NCBI GenBank assembly: GCA_002454125.1
Contig: DKII01000018.1
Span: 1 to 23,007 of the forward strand
From: Novosphingobium sp. UBA6722
GTDB taxonomy: Bacteria > Pseudomonadota > Alphaproteobacteria > Sphingomonadales > Sphingomonadaceae
Direction of reading: 5' to 3'
DNA length: 23,007 bases
In this document: piece after piece, positions 7,361 to 14,665 of the stretch
Layout: the number at the start of each line of letters is the position of its first letter
Numbering within the stretch: position 1 is the stretch's first letter
The notes under the pieces: generated by a model
Database searches by the model: none
The model's input: the letters and a program-made list of their open reading frames with translations, nothing else
Told to the model about the DNA's origin: nothing
Position numbers and translations under genes: made by a program

Positions 7361-8295
7361 CAGTCGAACAGGCTCGAAACCGAACTCTCGTCGGCAATCC
7401 GGCGGATCGCCTCGCCAATCAGCGGCGCGATCGGCAAGATGCGGACCTTGGGGCTGTCGATGGCAGCATCGGTCGGCTGAATCGAGTCCGTGATGACCAG
7501 CTCCTTCAGCGCCGAATTGGTCACCCGTTCCACCGCCTTGCCCGAAAGGACCCCGTGCGTGAGGTAGGCCGTTACGCTCTTTGCGCCGGCCTCCATCAGC
7601 GCCGCAGCGGCATTGCACAGGGTGCCGCCCGAATCGATGATGTCGTCGATCAGGATACAGTCCCATCCCTTCACATCACCGATGATATTCATCACTTCGC
7701 TACTGCCGGGTTTGTCGCGGCGCTTGTCGACGATCGACAGCGGCGCATCATTGATCCGCTTGGACAGCGCGCGGGCGCGGACCACGCCGCCGACGTCGGG
7801 CGAGACGACCATCAGGTTCTCGCCGCCGGTCCGCTCGAGAATGTCGGCCGCCATGACCGGGGCACCGTAGAGGTTGTCGGTCGGGATATCGAAGAAGCCC
7901 TGGATCTGCCCGGCGTGGAGATCGACCGCGAGTACGCGGTCGGCCCCTGCAGTGGTGATCAGGTTGGCGACCAGCTTGGCCGAAATCGGCGTGCGCGGGC
8001 CTGGCTTCCGGTCCTGACGGGCATAGCCAAAATAGGGTAGCACGGCCGTGATCCGCTTGGCTGAGGCGCGGCGCAGCGCATCAATGCAGATCAGCAGTTC
8101 CATCAGGTTGTCATTTGCCGGGAAGCTGGTCGACTGGACAACGAAGACATCTTCGCCGCGCACGTTCTCGTGGATCTCAACGAAGACTTCTTCGTCGGCA
8201 AAGCGCCGCACCGAAGCATCCGTCAGTTCCAGGTCGAGATAGGCAGCGATGTCCCGTGCCAGCGGCAGATTGGAATTGCCGGCCATCAATTTCAT
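7360..8295 (-). CDS. prs: Ribose-phosphate pyrophosphokinase (PRPP synthetase)
   Basis: The 311-residue cytoplasmic enzyme makes PRPP from ribose 5-phosphate and ATP, feeding purine, pyrimidine, histidine, tryptophan and NAD synthesis. Visible marks are the N-terminal GNSNLPLARDIA, RFADEEVFVEI at 31-41, YARQDRK at 91-97, the metal/ATP histidine in DLHAGQIQGFF at 125-135, the flexible loop KRRDKPGSSEVMN at 191-203, and the PRPP loop DDIIDSGGT at 217-225. The length matches class I bacterial enzymes (about 310-315). GGGGAAGG 7 bases before the ATG supports the start. The upstream gene on the same strand is glpX, 112 bases away, so prs may be read from its own promoter. The stop is fused to the hisN start. 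Confidence 0.96.
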   Translation of the reverse strand: MKLMAGNSNLPLARDIAAYLDLELTDASVRRFADEEVFVEIHENVRGEDVFVVQSTSFPANDNLMELLICIDALRRASAKRITAVLPYFGYARQDRKPGPRTPISAKLVANLITTAGADRVLAVDLHAGQIQGFFDIPTDNLYGAPVMAADILERTGGENLMVVSPDVGGVVRARALSKRINDAPLSIVDKRRDKPGSSEVMNIIGDVKGWDCILIDDIIDSGGTLCNAAAALMEAGAKSVTAYLTHGVLSGKAVERVTNSALKELVITDSIQPTDAAIDSPKVRILPIAPLIGEAIRRIADESSVSSLFD

Positions 8296-8401
8296 TGCGC
8301 TGCCTTCCCCGTGATTCTGACCCCGCTGGAGCCTCTAATCAGGGAGTGGCGGATTGCAAGGCGCTCCCGCCCGAGAGGCGTGGATTAGCGCGCCCGCAGG
8401 T

Positions 8402-8416
8402 CCGCGCTTAGCGCGG
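8402..8416. repeat. Inverted repeat whose loop is the glpX stop codon
   Basis: CCGCGC (8402-8407) and GCGCGG (8411-8416) are perfect complements. The three bases between them, 8408-8410, are the TAA stop of glpX read on the minus strand. No U-tract follows, so it is not a standard terminator. It could be a 3'-end stability hairpin or chance in GC-rich DNA. Confidence 0.5.
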
Positions 8417-9388
8417 CTTGCGGTGCTCGCCGCGGACCCAGCGAACCGTGCCAGAGCTGGCGCGCATCACCACGCTTTCGGTGGTCATGGTACCATCCTT
8501 GCGGCGCTTGACCCCGGCCAGCAGCGAACCGTCGGTCACCCCGGTGGCGGCAAAGATGCAATCGCCCTTGGCCAGCTCGTCGCGGGTATAGATCTTGTTG
8601 AGGTCTTCGATGCCCCACTTGCGGGCGCGCGCGCGTTCGTCATCGTTGCGGAACAGCAGGCGACCGTTGAACTGCCCGCCGACACAACGCAGCGCGGCCG
8701 CAGCCAAAACGCCCTCGGGTGCGCCGCCCGAACCCATGTACATGTCGATCGTGGTATCCTCATTGGTTACCGCGATAACGCCGGCTACGTCGCCATCGCC
8801 GATCAGGACGACGCCGCAACCGAGGCTGCGCAGCTCTGCAATCAGTTCGGCATGGCGCGGACGGTCAAGCACACAGACGATGATGTCGCTAGGTTCGACG
8901 CCCTTCGCCGCAGCCACGGCCTTGACGTTCTCGGTCGGGCTCTTGGCCAGATCGATGATCCCGTCTGGATAGCCCGGGCCAACCGCCAGCTTGTCCATGT
9001 AAACGTCAGGCGCGTTGAGCAGGTTGCCTTCCTCGGCGCAGGCCAGCACGGCCAGAGCGTTGGGACCAGCCTTGGCGGTGATGGTGGTGCCTTCCAGCGG
9101 ATCAAGCGCGATATCGATCTTCGGGCCCGTGCCTTGGGCGCCGCCGACCTTTTCCCCGATATAGAGCATCGGCGCCTCGTCGCGCTCACCCTCACCAATC
9201 ACCACGGTGCCGTCGATCTCGAGATCGTCGAAGGCCTCGCGCATGGCTTCCACCGCAGCCGCGTCAGCCGCCTTCTCGTCACCGCGGCCGACCAGCTTGG
9301 AAGCAGCGATCGCGGCTGCTTCGGTCACGCGGACCATTTCGAGGACGAGAACGCGGTCAAGGACCTTGCTGGCGGTGGGGTTGGTCAT
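8408..9388 (-). CDS. glpX: Class II fructose-1,6-bisphosphatase
   Basis: The 326-residue protein matches GlpX along its length. It hydrolyses fructose 1,6-bisphosphate in gluconeogenesis and needs divalent metal. Recognisable segments are VVIGEGERDEAPMLYIGE (62-79), the metal/substrate motif DPLEGTT (96-102), and the glycine-rich DMYMGSGGAPEGVLAAAA. In many alphaproteobacteria glpX follows hom directly. Here hom lies upstream on the same strand, but a gene of opposite orientation sits between them. The start at 9388 has no good Shine-Dalgarno; AGGGA is about 15 bases upstream. It is kept because MTNPTASKVLDRVLVLEMVRVTE is the normal N-terminus of sphingomonad homologues as I recall them. Confidence 0.95.
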   Translation of the reverse strand: MTNPTASKVLDRVLVLEMVRVTEAAAIAASKLVGRGDEKAADAAAVEAMREAFDDLEIDGTVVIGEGERDEAPMLYIGEKVGGAQGTGPKIDIALDPLEGTTITAKAGPNALAVLACAEEGNLLNAPDVYMDKLAVGPGYPDGIIDLAKSPTENVKAVAAAKGVEPSDIIVCVLDRPRHAELIAELRSLGCGVVLIGDGDVAGVIAVTNEDTTIDMYMGSGGAPEGVLAAAALRCVGGQFNGRLLFRNDDERARARKWGIEDLNKIYTRDELAKGDCIFAATGVTDGSLLAGVKRRKDGTMTTESVVMRASSGTVRWVRGEHRKPR

Positions 9389-9534
9389 GGGCGGTTCGAG
9401 GTCCCTGGATCGATGAATGTGTTGAATACGAATGCAGCGCGGCGCTTAGCGAGCGCATCCGCGCTTGTCGAGTAAGCCGGTTTAATGGCGGCGGGTTCAC
9501 CGGGGATTAAGCGCCATCGCGGTCAAGTTCGGTG

Positions 9535-9981
9535 ATGGGCTGGCGGGGACGATCGATTGGACTGATGGCCGCCTTGGCCACCATGCCGCTGCTGGCCCAG
9601 ACCGCCGACCCGGAACCCGATCCGCAGATCGCCCAGCGCCTGGCTGCCGCCAAATCGCGGCTCAGCGTCGAAACGGTGCAGGATCGTTGCCGCTCGGCCC
9701 GCAAGGCAGGCGAAATCGTTGTCTGCGTCGATCGCGGCGAGGACCTGCGAGTGCCGACCACGGCCGAGACCGATCCAGATTCGCTCGCCGCCCGCCGCAC
9801 GCTCAACAATGGCGTGCCGCGCGCGCCGGCCTTTTCAAGGTCCTGCAAAGGCCAGCCAGGCTGCATCACCGGCGGCTGGGCCCCGCCGCCGATCTACGTG
9901 ATCGATCCTGCCGCCTTGCCGGAAGCCCCCGAAGGTTCGGATGCCGACAAGATCGCCAAGGGCGAACTGCCCGACCGCTGA
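9535..9981 (+). CDS. Exported protein of unknown function, four cysteines
   Basis: The frame gives 148 residues from the ATG at 9535; a GTG directly before it at 9532 is an equally possible start. The N-terminus has two Arg then a hydrophobic run (IGLMAALATMPLLA) ending near AQTAD, a probable signal peptide, so the product should be periplasmic. The mature part has four Cys (in QDRC, VVCV, RSCK and PGCI) that could form two disulfides, a conserved-looking VPTTAETDPDS segment, and a tail EAPEGSDADKIAKGELPD. I recall similar orphan proteins in sphingomonads but know no function. It is read opposite to hom and glpX, which flank it, and its stop is 3 bases from the hom stop. No clear Shine-Dalgarno is seen. 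Confidence 0.72.
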   Translation: MGWRGRSIGLMAALATMPLLAQTADPEPDPQIAQRLAAAKSRLSVETVQDRCRSARKAGEIVVCVDRGEDLRVPTTAETDPDSLAARRTLNNGVPRAPAFSRSCKGQPGCITGGWAPPPIYVIDPAALPEAPEGSDADKIAKGELPDR

Positions 9982-9984
9982 GGG

Positions 9985-11295
9985 CTATTCGCCCAGCAGA
10001 TGCATCACCAGCGGCGGCTCGGTCAGACTGGCCGATCCATCGAGCAGGCGCAGCGCCTCAGCCACGGCGCTTTCCGGGCCCTCGTGCGTCACCATCGCAA
10101 CCATCACGGCGCCAGCATCGCCCGCCCGGCCCTTCTGGATCAGGCTTTCGATCGATACCCCGGCATCGCGCATGGCGGCGGTGAGCTCAGCCAGCACGCC
10201 AGGCCGGTCGGCCACCATGAAGCGGATATAGGCCCGGCTCTGGCGCGTGCCGCTGTCCGCAACCGCCATGGCTTCGAGCCCGGCGACAGGAATCGAGAAG
10301 GCGCGGTCGGCCTCGAACCCGGTGTCCATACCGCGCGCGATATCGATGATGTCTGCAACCACGGCGCTGGCGGTCGGCCCGTCACCGGCACCGGCCCCCT
10401 GGAACAGCAGCCGGCCGGAGAAGTTGCCCTCGACCACCACCGCATTGGTTGGACCATCGACATGAGCGAGGAGGTTGTCGAAGGGGACGAGATGCGGCTG
10501 GACCCGCTGGAACAGGCGTCCGTCTTCTGCCTCGGCCATGCCGATCAGGCGGATGACATAGCCTAGCGCATCGGCCTGGGCGATATCGGCGGCGAGAATG
10601 CGCGAGATGCCGCTTGTCTCGACCGAGGCGAAATCGATCGTTGAACCGAAGGCGATTGCCGAGAGGATCGAAAGCTTGTGGGCCGCATCAGTGCCTTCGA
10701 TGTCGAAAGTCGGATCGGCCTCGGCATAACCCTTGGCCTGGGCTTCGGCGAGGACCTCGGCAAAGTCGCGGCCGGTGTCCTCCATGGTTGAGAGGATATA
10801 GTTGCAGGTACCGTTGAGGATCCCGTAGATTCGTTCGACCCGGTTCGCGGCCACCCCTTCGCGCAGGCCCTTGATCACCGGGATGCCGCCCGCGACCGAA
10901 GCTTCGAACCGCAGCGGTGCGCCGTTCTGCTCGGCGAGCGCGGCCAACTCCATCCCGTGATGTGCGATCATCGCCTTGTTGGCGGTGACCAGCCCCTTGC
11001 CGGCACCAAGCGTCCTGCGCGCCAGCGCCAGCGCCGGACCGTCCGACCCGCCGACCAGTTCGACCACGAGGTCGACGTCGCTGCGCGCCGCCATCACCGT
11101 CATGTCGTCTTCCCAGGCGTAGCGCGAAATATCGACGCCGCGGTCGCGGGTGCGGTCGCGCGCGCTGACCGCAGTGATCTGGATGGGCCGTCCGGCGCGG
11201 CGCGCGATCAGCGCAGCATTGGCCTCGACCAGCCGGATCACCCCGGCCCCCACGGTGCCAAGCCCTGCCAGTGCCACTCTCAACGGTTCGGCCAT
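9985..11295 (-). CDS. hom: Homoserine dehydrogenase
   Basis: The 436-residue enzyme reduces aspartate semialdehyde to homoserine for threonine and methionine synthesis. The NAD(P)-binding loop GLGTVGAGV is at 11-19 and TANKAMIA with its catalytic-site lysine at 104-111. NGTCNYIL (161-168) and the substrate-binding ADPTFDIEGTDAAHKL (193-208) identify the family. The C-terminal part from about residue 350 (VADRPGVLAELTAAMRDAGVSIESL) is an ACT domain, which in this family usually senses threonine. It is a monofunctional enzyme with no aspartokinase domain. AAAGGGGG about 6 bases before the ATG is a good ribosome site. An unknown exported protein ends 39 bases upstream and may share its transcript. 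Confidence 0.96.
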   Translation of the reverse strand: MAEPLRVALAGLGTVGAGVIRLVEANAALIARRAGRPIQITAVSARDRTRDRGVDISRYAWEDDMTVMAARSDVDLVVELVGGSDGPALALARRTLGAGKGLVTANKAMIAHHGMELAALAEQNGAPLRFEASVAGGIPVIKGLREGVAANRVERIYGILNGTCNYILSTMEDTGRDFAEVLAEAQAKGYAEADPTFDIEGTDAAHKLSILSAIAFGSTIDFASVETSGISRILAADIAQADALGYVIRLIGMAEAEDGRLFQRVQPHLVPFDNLLAHVDGPTNAVVVEGNFSGRLLFQGAGAGDGPTASAVVADIIDIARGMDTGFEADRAFSIPVAGLEAMAVADSGTRQSRAYIRFMVADRPGVLAELTAAMRDAGVSIESLIQKGRAGDAGAVMVAMVTHEGPESAVAEALRLLDGSASLTEPPLVMHLLGE

Positions 11296-11334
11296 GATCG
11301 CCCCCTTTCGCCCGCGCGCCCTAAGCGAGCGGCG

Positions 11335-12204
11335 CTAGCGACGCAACCGCGGGCAGGCACCCAATTGCTCCAGCACGAAGCGATAATCGCGGGCCGCAGC
11401 CTGGCGGTCCTCTGGCGCGGCAGAAACATTCACGCCCGGCGCCAGCTGCCGCGGCAGGAAGCAGGCCAGGCGGTACCAGGCCAGGGTCTCGCGCGCCGGC
11501 GGCGGCGCTCCAGTCTCGACCAGTTCCGAGAAGGATACCGACCAGCGCGGTGCGCTGCCTGGGGTGCGCGAGACGGAAATGGCCACCGGTTCGCCGCCTG
11601 TCGTGGTCAGGAAGAATTGCGTCTCGCCCTCACCGGCGAGCGCCCCGGGTACGTGGATGACCTCGCGCAAGCCGCCGATCGCGCGCGGCGCTGAAGGCGC
11701 ATAGAATTCGGCCAGCAGCGCCGTGACTCGGCCCTCCAGCACCGGATCCCACAGCAATTGCGCATCGGGCGCGACCAATTGCAGTTCGCCCGGGCGCCCT
11801 GATACCGGCCGAGCGAACAAGATCACGCTGCGCTTGCTGAGCTTGGGCGGCTTGCCCTTCGCATCGCGCGGGACATCGACCAGATAGCGCAGCGCTTCGC
11901 CCAGGGTGGTCCTGCCGCCCAGCACGGCCTCGGTCCTCGCCTCGATGTAAAGCCGCGCCCAGCCGGCCCGCAGTCCGGCCGCCCGTTCCGGCTCAACTTC
12001 AGCTACCTTGCGGACCTGCGCCTTCACGACCAGCGCGGCAGGCGCGGCAAGGTCGGCCAGGTCGGCATAGCTCGCAACCGGTGCAATCGATTCGGCCGGG
12101 CGCGAATCGGCGGCAGAGACAGGTGCGGCCAGCATTGAGAACAGCAGTGCGAGCGTCCCGTGCCGAAACAGGGCCAAGCGCCTTGCGGGAACCGATTTTT
12201 GCAT
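11335..12204 (-). CDS. Exported protein of unknown function (289 aa)
   Basis: The protein begins with basic residues followed by LALFRHGTLALLFSMLAAPVSAADS, a good signal peptide with cleavage after SAA or nearby, so it should be periplasmic or surface-attached. There is no lipobox cysteine at the cleavage site. The mature part mixes a VVKAQVRKVAEVEPERA segment, a central beta-rich portion, and a Cys-containing end (LACFLPRQL, LGACPRLRR). I recognise no enzyme motif. Proteins of this general form occur in sphingomonads next to hom, but that is recall only. It lies upstream of hom on the same strand, 39 bases away, and may form an operon with it. The Shine-Dalgarno is weak. Confidence 0.75.
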   Translation of the reverse strand: MQKSVPARRLALFRHGTLALLFSMLAAPVSAADSRPAESIAPVASYADLADLAAPAALVVKAQVRKVAEVEPERAAGLRAGWARLYIEARTEAVLGGRTTLGEALRYLVDVPRDAKGKPPKLSKRSVILFARPVSGRPGELQLVAPDAQLLWDPVLEGRVTALLAEFYAPSAPRAIGGLREVIHVPGALAGEGETQFFLTTTGGEPVAISVSRTPGSAPRWSVSFSELVETGAPPPARETLAWYRLACFLPRQLAPGVNVSAAPEDRQAAARDYRFVLEQLGACPRLRR

Positions 12205-12523
12205 GCGAGGTTTCTTTCTATCGCGCGGAACGCCGCGGATTCAGGGGAGCTTTCAACAGCTTCCAGCTTAACACAAGTGAATCGGCGGTTAATGGATAAA
12301 GCGTTGCGCCCTTGCGCCCGCTTGGCTAAAGCACACGGAAATCCGGGCCATAGAACAACAAAGGCCCGACATTCTGGTCCATCCGGTGCAGGGCTGCGCC
12401 GGGCAATCCGGGTGGGTCGGCAGGGTGGATGTTAAGATTTTGGGTGGCCGTCCCGGCAACGGGCGTCCGCCGGGTCCCGGGTTTTGGCCCGGGACGGGGA
12501 CTGACTAGGAGTGATGCGTCTGA
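12205..12523. other. Divergent intergenic region upstream of tonB
   Basis: These 319 bases separate the 289-aa exported protein gene (minus) from tonB (plus) and must carry both promoters. The part from about 12240 to 12350 is less GC-rich than its surroundings and is the likeliest promoter zone. TTAACA near 12270 with a poor TAATGG 16 bases on is the best plus-strand pair I find, and it is weak. I see no Fur-type palindrome. The last 75 bases before tonB hold inverted repeats described separately. I see no gene here. Confidence 0.4.
12450..12495 (+). promoter_or_regulatory. tonB leader with two alternative hairpins
   Basis: CCCGGC (12452-12457) can pair with GCCGGG (12469-12474), and GTCCCGGG (12474-12481) pairs perfectly with CCCGGGAC (12488-12495). 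The heptamer GTCCCGG occurs twice (12450-12456 and 12474-12480), and both copies complement the same CCGGGAC, so the folds exclude each other. The second hairpin ends 11 bases before the AGGAG ribosome site. No U-tract follows. A regulatory role is inference. Confidence 0.4.
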
Positions 12524-13177
12524 ATGGCTTACGCTGACCAGGAGATGAGTGGCAATCGCATTGCCTCTTTCGTCGTCGTCGCCCTGCTGCATGTAGTTGT
12601 TGGCTATGCCCTTGTAACGGGCCTGGCCTATGAGGCCGTGCAACAGGTCGTCAAAAAGGTGACGACTGTCGATATCAAGAAGGAGGAGCCGAAGAAGGAG
12701 CCGCCGCCGCCGCCAAAGAAGGCTGCTGCGCCGCCGCCGATCGTGGCCCCTCCGCCGAAGATCAACGTCAATGTGACTCCGCCGCCGGTGCAGACCGTCG
12801 TGACCCCGCCGCCTGCGGCGCCGGTCGTGCCGATCATTGCCCCGCCGGCTCCGGTGGCCCCGCCGCCGCCGCGTGTCCAGCCCAAGCAGCCGACGCCGAA
12901 GGGCAACCCGGCCAACTGGGCGACCACCAACGACTATCCGACCCGCGCGCTGCGTGAGGAACGTGAAGGCACCACCAGCTTCCGCGTTACCGTTGGTCCG
13001 GATGGCCGTGTGACCGGCTGCTCGGTCACCAGCTCGAGCGGCAGCCCCGATCTCGACGAGGCGACCTGCTCCAACGTGACGCGCCGCGCCCGGTTCAATC
13101 CGGCCACGGACGGTGAAGGCCAGCCCACCTCGGGCTCCTACTCCAACCGCGTTCGCTGGGTGATCCCGAAGGATTGA
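12524..13177 (+). CDS. tonB: TonB energy-transducing protein
   Basis: The 217-residue protein has the three-part TonB layout. One N-terminal membrane helix spans about 12-34 (IASFVVVALLHVVVGYALVTG), with a His in the helix as in the SxxxH pattern of TonB. A Pro/Lys/Val-rich periplasmic linker follows at about 55-126, and then a C-terminal TonB domain at about 135-217. The domain contains VGPDGRVTGCSVTSSSGSPDLDEATC and RRARFNPATD, typical of short TonB-family domains. Cys166 and Cys182 are placed to form a disulfide. It couples the inner-membrane proton motive force, through ExbB/ExbD, to outer-membrane receptors. AGGAG lies 12 bases before the ATG, a long spacing; an ATG at 12545 with AGGAG directly against it is less likely. 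Confidence 0.92.
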   Translation: MAYADQEMSGNRIASFVVVALLHVVVGYALVTGLAYEAVQQVVKKVTTVDIKKEEPKKEPPPPPKKAAAPPPIVAPPPKINVNVTPPPVQTVVTPPPAAPVVPIIAPPAPVAPPPPRVQPKQPTPKGNPANWATTNDYPTRALREEREGTTSFRVTVGPDGRVTGCSVTSSSGSPDLDEATCSNVTRRARFNPATDGEGQPTSGSYSNRVRWVIPKD

Positions 13178-13274
13178 CGTTTGAACTTCCCGGTCCGGCT
13201 TCGGTCGGGCCATCGCCGGGACCTCGGGGGGACCGGCAGCTTACCAACCTATTTCGCTTGAGAGGACTTTTCGC

Positions 13275-14039
13275 ATGCTTATCGTTGACCTCCTGACCGC
13301 GGCCGCCCAGGCAGCCCCGCAGAACAAGTTCGGCTTCAAGGAAGCGCTGGAGCAGGGCGGTTTCATCGCCTACGCTACCGTCGTGATCCTCGGCGTCATG
13401 TCGTTCGGTTCGTTCTTCATCCTGTTCACCAAGTGGTTTGAACAGCGCAAGATCCTCAGCCAGTACAGCGCCCTGCGCGCCACGTTCTGGCGCGCCCCGT
13501 CGCTCAAGGACGGTGCCGCGAAGCTTGAGAAAAACAGCGCCTGGCGCCAGATCGTCGATGACGGCCTCGCCGCTGAAGAAGCCCACGGCAAGATGACCGA
13601 TGCCCTTGAAGCCCATGACTGGCTGCACGGCTCGCTCGCTCGCTCGGAAGCTTCGGTGAACGCTCGCCTCGCTTCGGGCCTGCCGTTCCTCGCCACCGTC
13701 GGTGCGACCTCGCCGTTCATCGGTCTGTTCGGTACCGTTATCGGCATCTACCGCGCTCTGATCAAGATCGGTGCTGCCGGTCAGGCCTCGATCGACGCCG
13801 TTGCCGGCCCGGTCGGTGAAGCTCTGATCATGACCGCGCTGGGTCTGGCCGTGGCCGTTCCCGCGGTGCTCGCCTACAACTTCCTGCAGCGCCGCAACAA
13901 GTCGATCGCCGAACAGCTGAACGGCTTCACCGTCGACCTGCTGGCCTACCTGGTTTCGGACGGCGCCGTGAAGCCGACCGTTGCTGCCGCTCCGGCCGCT
14001 GCTGCTGCCAAGCCGGCTGCTGCGCCGACCAAGGCCTAA
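13275..14039 (+). CDS. exbB: ExbB proton-channel subunit
   Basis: The 254-residue protein is a MotA/TolQ/ExbB family member with three membrane helices at about 30-52, 136-161 and 181-204. The last two carry the family's conserved stretch (GLPFLATVGATSPFIGLFGTV and GEALIMTALGLAVAVPAVLAYN), with Glu182 at the conserved acidic position. The N-terminus has a short Ala-rich periplasmic lead. The last 25 residues are an Ala/Pro/Lys-rich tail not found in short ExbB proteins. ExbB pentamers and ExbD form the channel that powers TonB. TolQ is the alternative, but tonB directly upstream and exbD genes downstream favour ExbB. GAGAGGA precedes the ATG by about 8 bases. Its start is 97 bases after tonB with no terminator between, so they are co-transcribed. 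Confidence 0.93.
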   Translation: MLIVDLLTAAAQAAPQNKFGFKEALEQGGFIAYATVVILGVMSFGSFFILFTKWFEQRKILSQYSALRATFWRAPSLKDGAAKLEKNSAWRQIVDDGLAAEEAHGKMTDALEAHDWLHGSLARSEASVNARLASGLPFLATVGATSPFIGLFGTVIGIYRALIKIGAAGQASIDAVAGPVGEALIMTALGLAVAVPAVLAYNFLQRRNKSIAEQLNGFTVDLLAYLVSDGAVKPTVAAAPAAAAAKPAAAPTKA

Positions 14040-14063
14040 TCGCCTTAAGACGCCGGTTCGGGC

Positions 14064-14121
14064 GCCGGGTGGCGGCTGCGACCACCCGGCCCCTGCCGGA
14101 CAGGGGCCCCGGTTAACGGGG
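14064..14121 (+). promoter_or_regulatory. Three tandem hairpins between exbB and the first exbD
   Basis: Three adjacent perfect inverted repeats fill the gap. GCCGGGTGG (14064-14072) pairs with CCACCCGGC (14082-14090). CCCCTG (14090-14095) pairs with CAGGGG (14101-14106). CCCCG (14107-14111) pairs with CGGGG (14117-14121). None is followed by a U-run, so they do not look like simple terminators. They could protect the exbB 3' end after mRNA cleavage or tune expression of exbB over exbD. That role is inference. Confidence 0.5.
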
Positions 14122-14152
14122 CACCTACGACACCAAGGTTAGGATTGTATCA

Positions 14153-14641
14153 ATGGCAATGAGTGTTGGCTCCGACGGCGGTGACGACAAGCCGATGTCC
14201 GACATCAACACGACGCCGCTCGTCGACGTCATGCTGGTGTTGCTCATCATCTTTCTCATCGCGGTCCCGGTCGTCGTCCAGACGGTCGATCTGCAACTTC
14301 CCAAGGTGGCGTTCGAGCCGACCACGACGAAACCCGAAAATGTTTCCTTGTCGGTCACCTCGGCGCCCGACGGCAGCTGTGCGGTTTACTGGAACCTGAC
14401 CAAGGTCAGCTCCGACGAACTGCTCGATCGCGCCGTCGCCAAGCTGGAAGCGGACATCAAGAAGGCTGGTGGTGTTGAAAATCTGACGCCCGAGGATCTG
14501 CCCGAAGTGCATATCCGCGGCGACATCAATACCCCCTATCGTTGCATCGGCGGCACCATCTACACGATGCAGCGCGCCGGTTTCCCGAAGGTGGGCTTCA
14601 TCTCCGAACCGGAACCCGGTTCGACGACGACCCGCCTCTGA
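14153..14641 (+). CDS. exbD: ExbD-family protein, first paralogue
   Basis: The 162-residue protein has the ExbD/TolR pattern: a short cytoplasmic N-terminus, SDINTTPLVDVMLVLLIIFL with the proton-channel aspartate Asp25 at the start of one membrane helix (about 23-43), and a periplasmic domain. It is longer and more divergent than the two paralogues downstream. Its periplasmic domain has an insertion around 85-115 and two cysteines, Cys76 and Cys131, that the others lack. A periplasmic disulfide is plausible. It works with ExbB in energising TonB; TolR is unlikely because no tolA, tolB or pal is present. TTAGGA about 10 bases before the ATG is the ribosome site. The second exbD starts 24 bases downstream. 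Confidence 0.92.
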   Translation: MAMSVGSDGGDDKPMSDINTTPLVDVMLVLLIIFLIAVPVVVQTVDLQLPKVAFEPTTTKPENVSLSVTSAPDGSCAVYWNLTKVSSDELLDRAVAKLEADIKKAGGVENLTPEDLPEVHIRGDINTPYRCIGGTIYTMQRAGFPKVGFISEPEPGSTTTRL

Positions 14642-14665
14642 TCGGCCGCATAAGGAGAATTCGTT

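Noticed and set aside
8354..9475. A 373-residue plus-strand frame across glpX
   Set aside because: It is the complement of a well-supported class II fructose-bisphosphatase and shows no family features.
12514..12537. Seven-codon ORF (MRLNGLR) overlapping the tonB start
   Set aside because: Its ATG is only 2 bases from the AGGAG, which is too close for efficient initiation, and nothing supports it as a leader.
12680..12900. CCGCCGCCG repeats that might be a tandem-repeat element
   Set aside because: They encode the proline-rich periplasmic linker of TonB.
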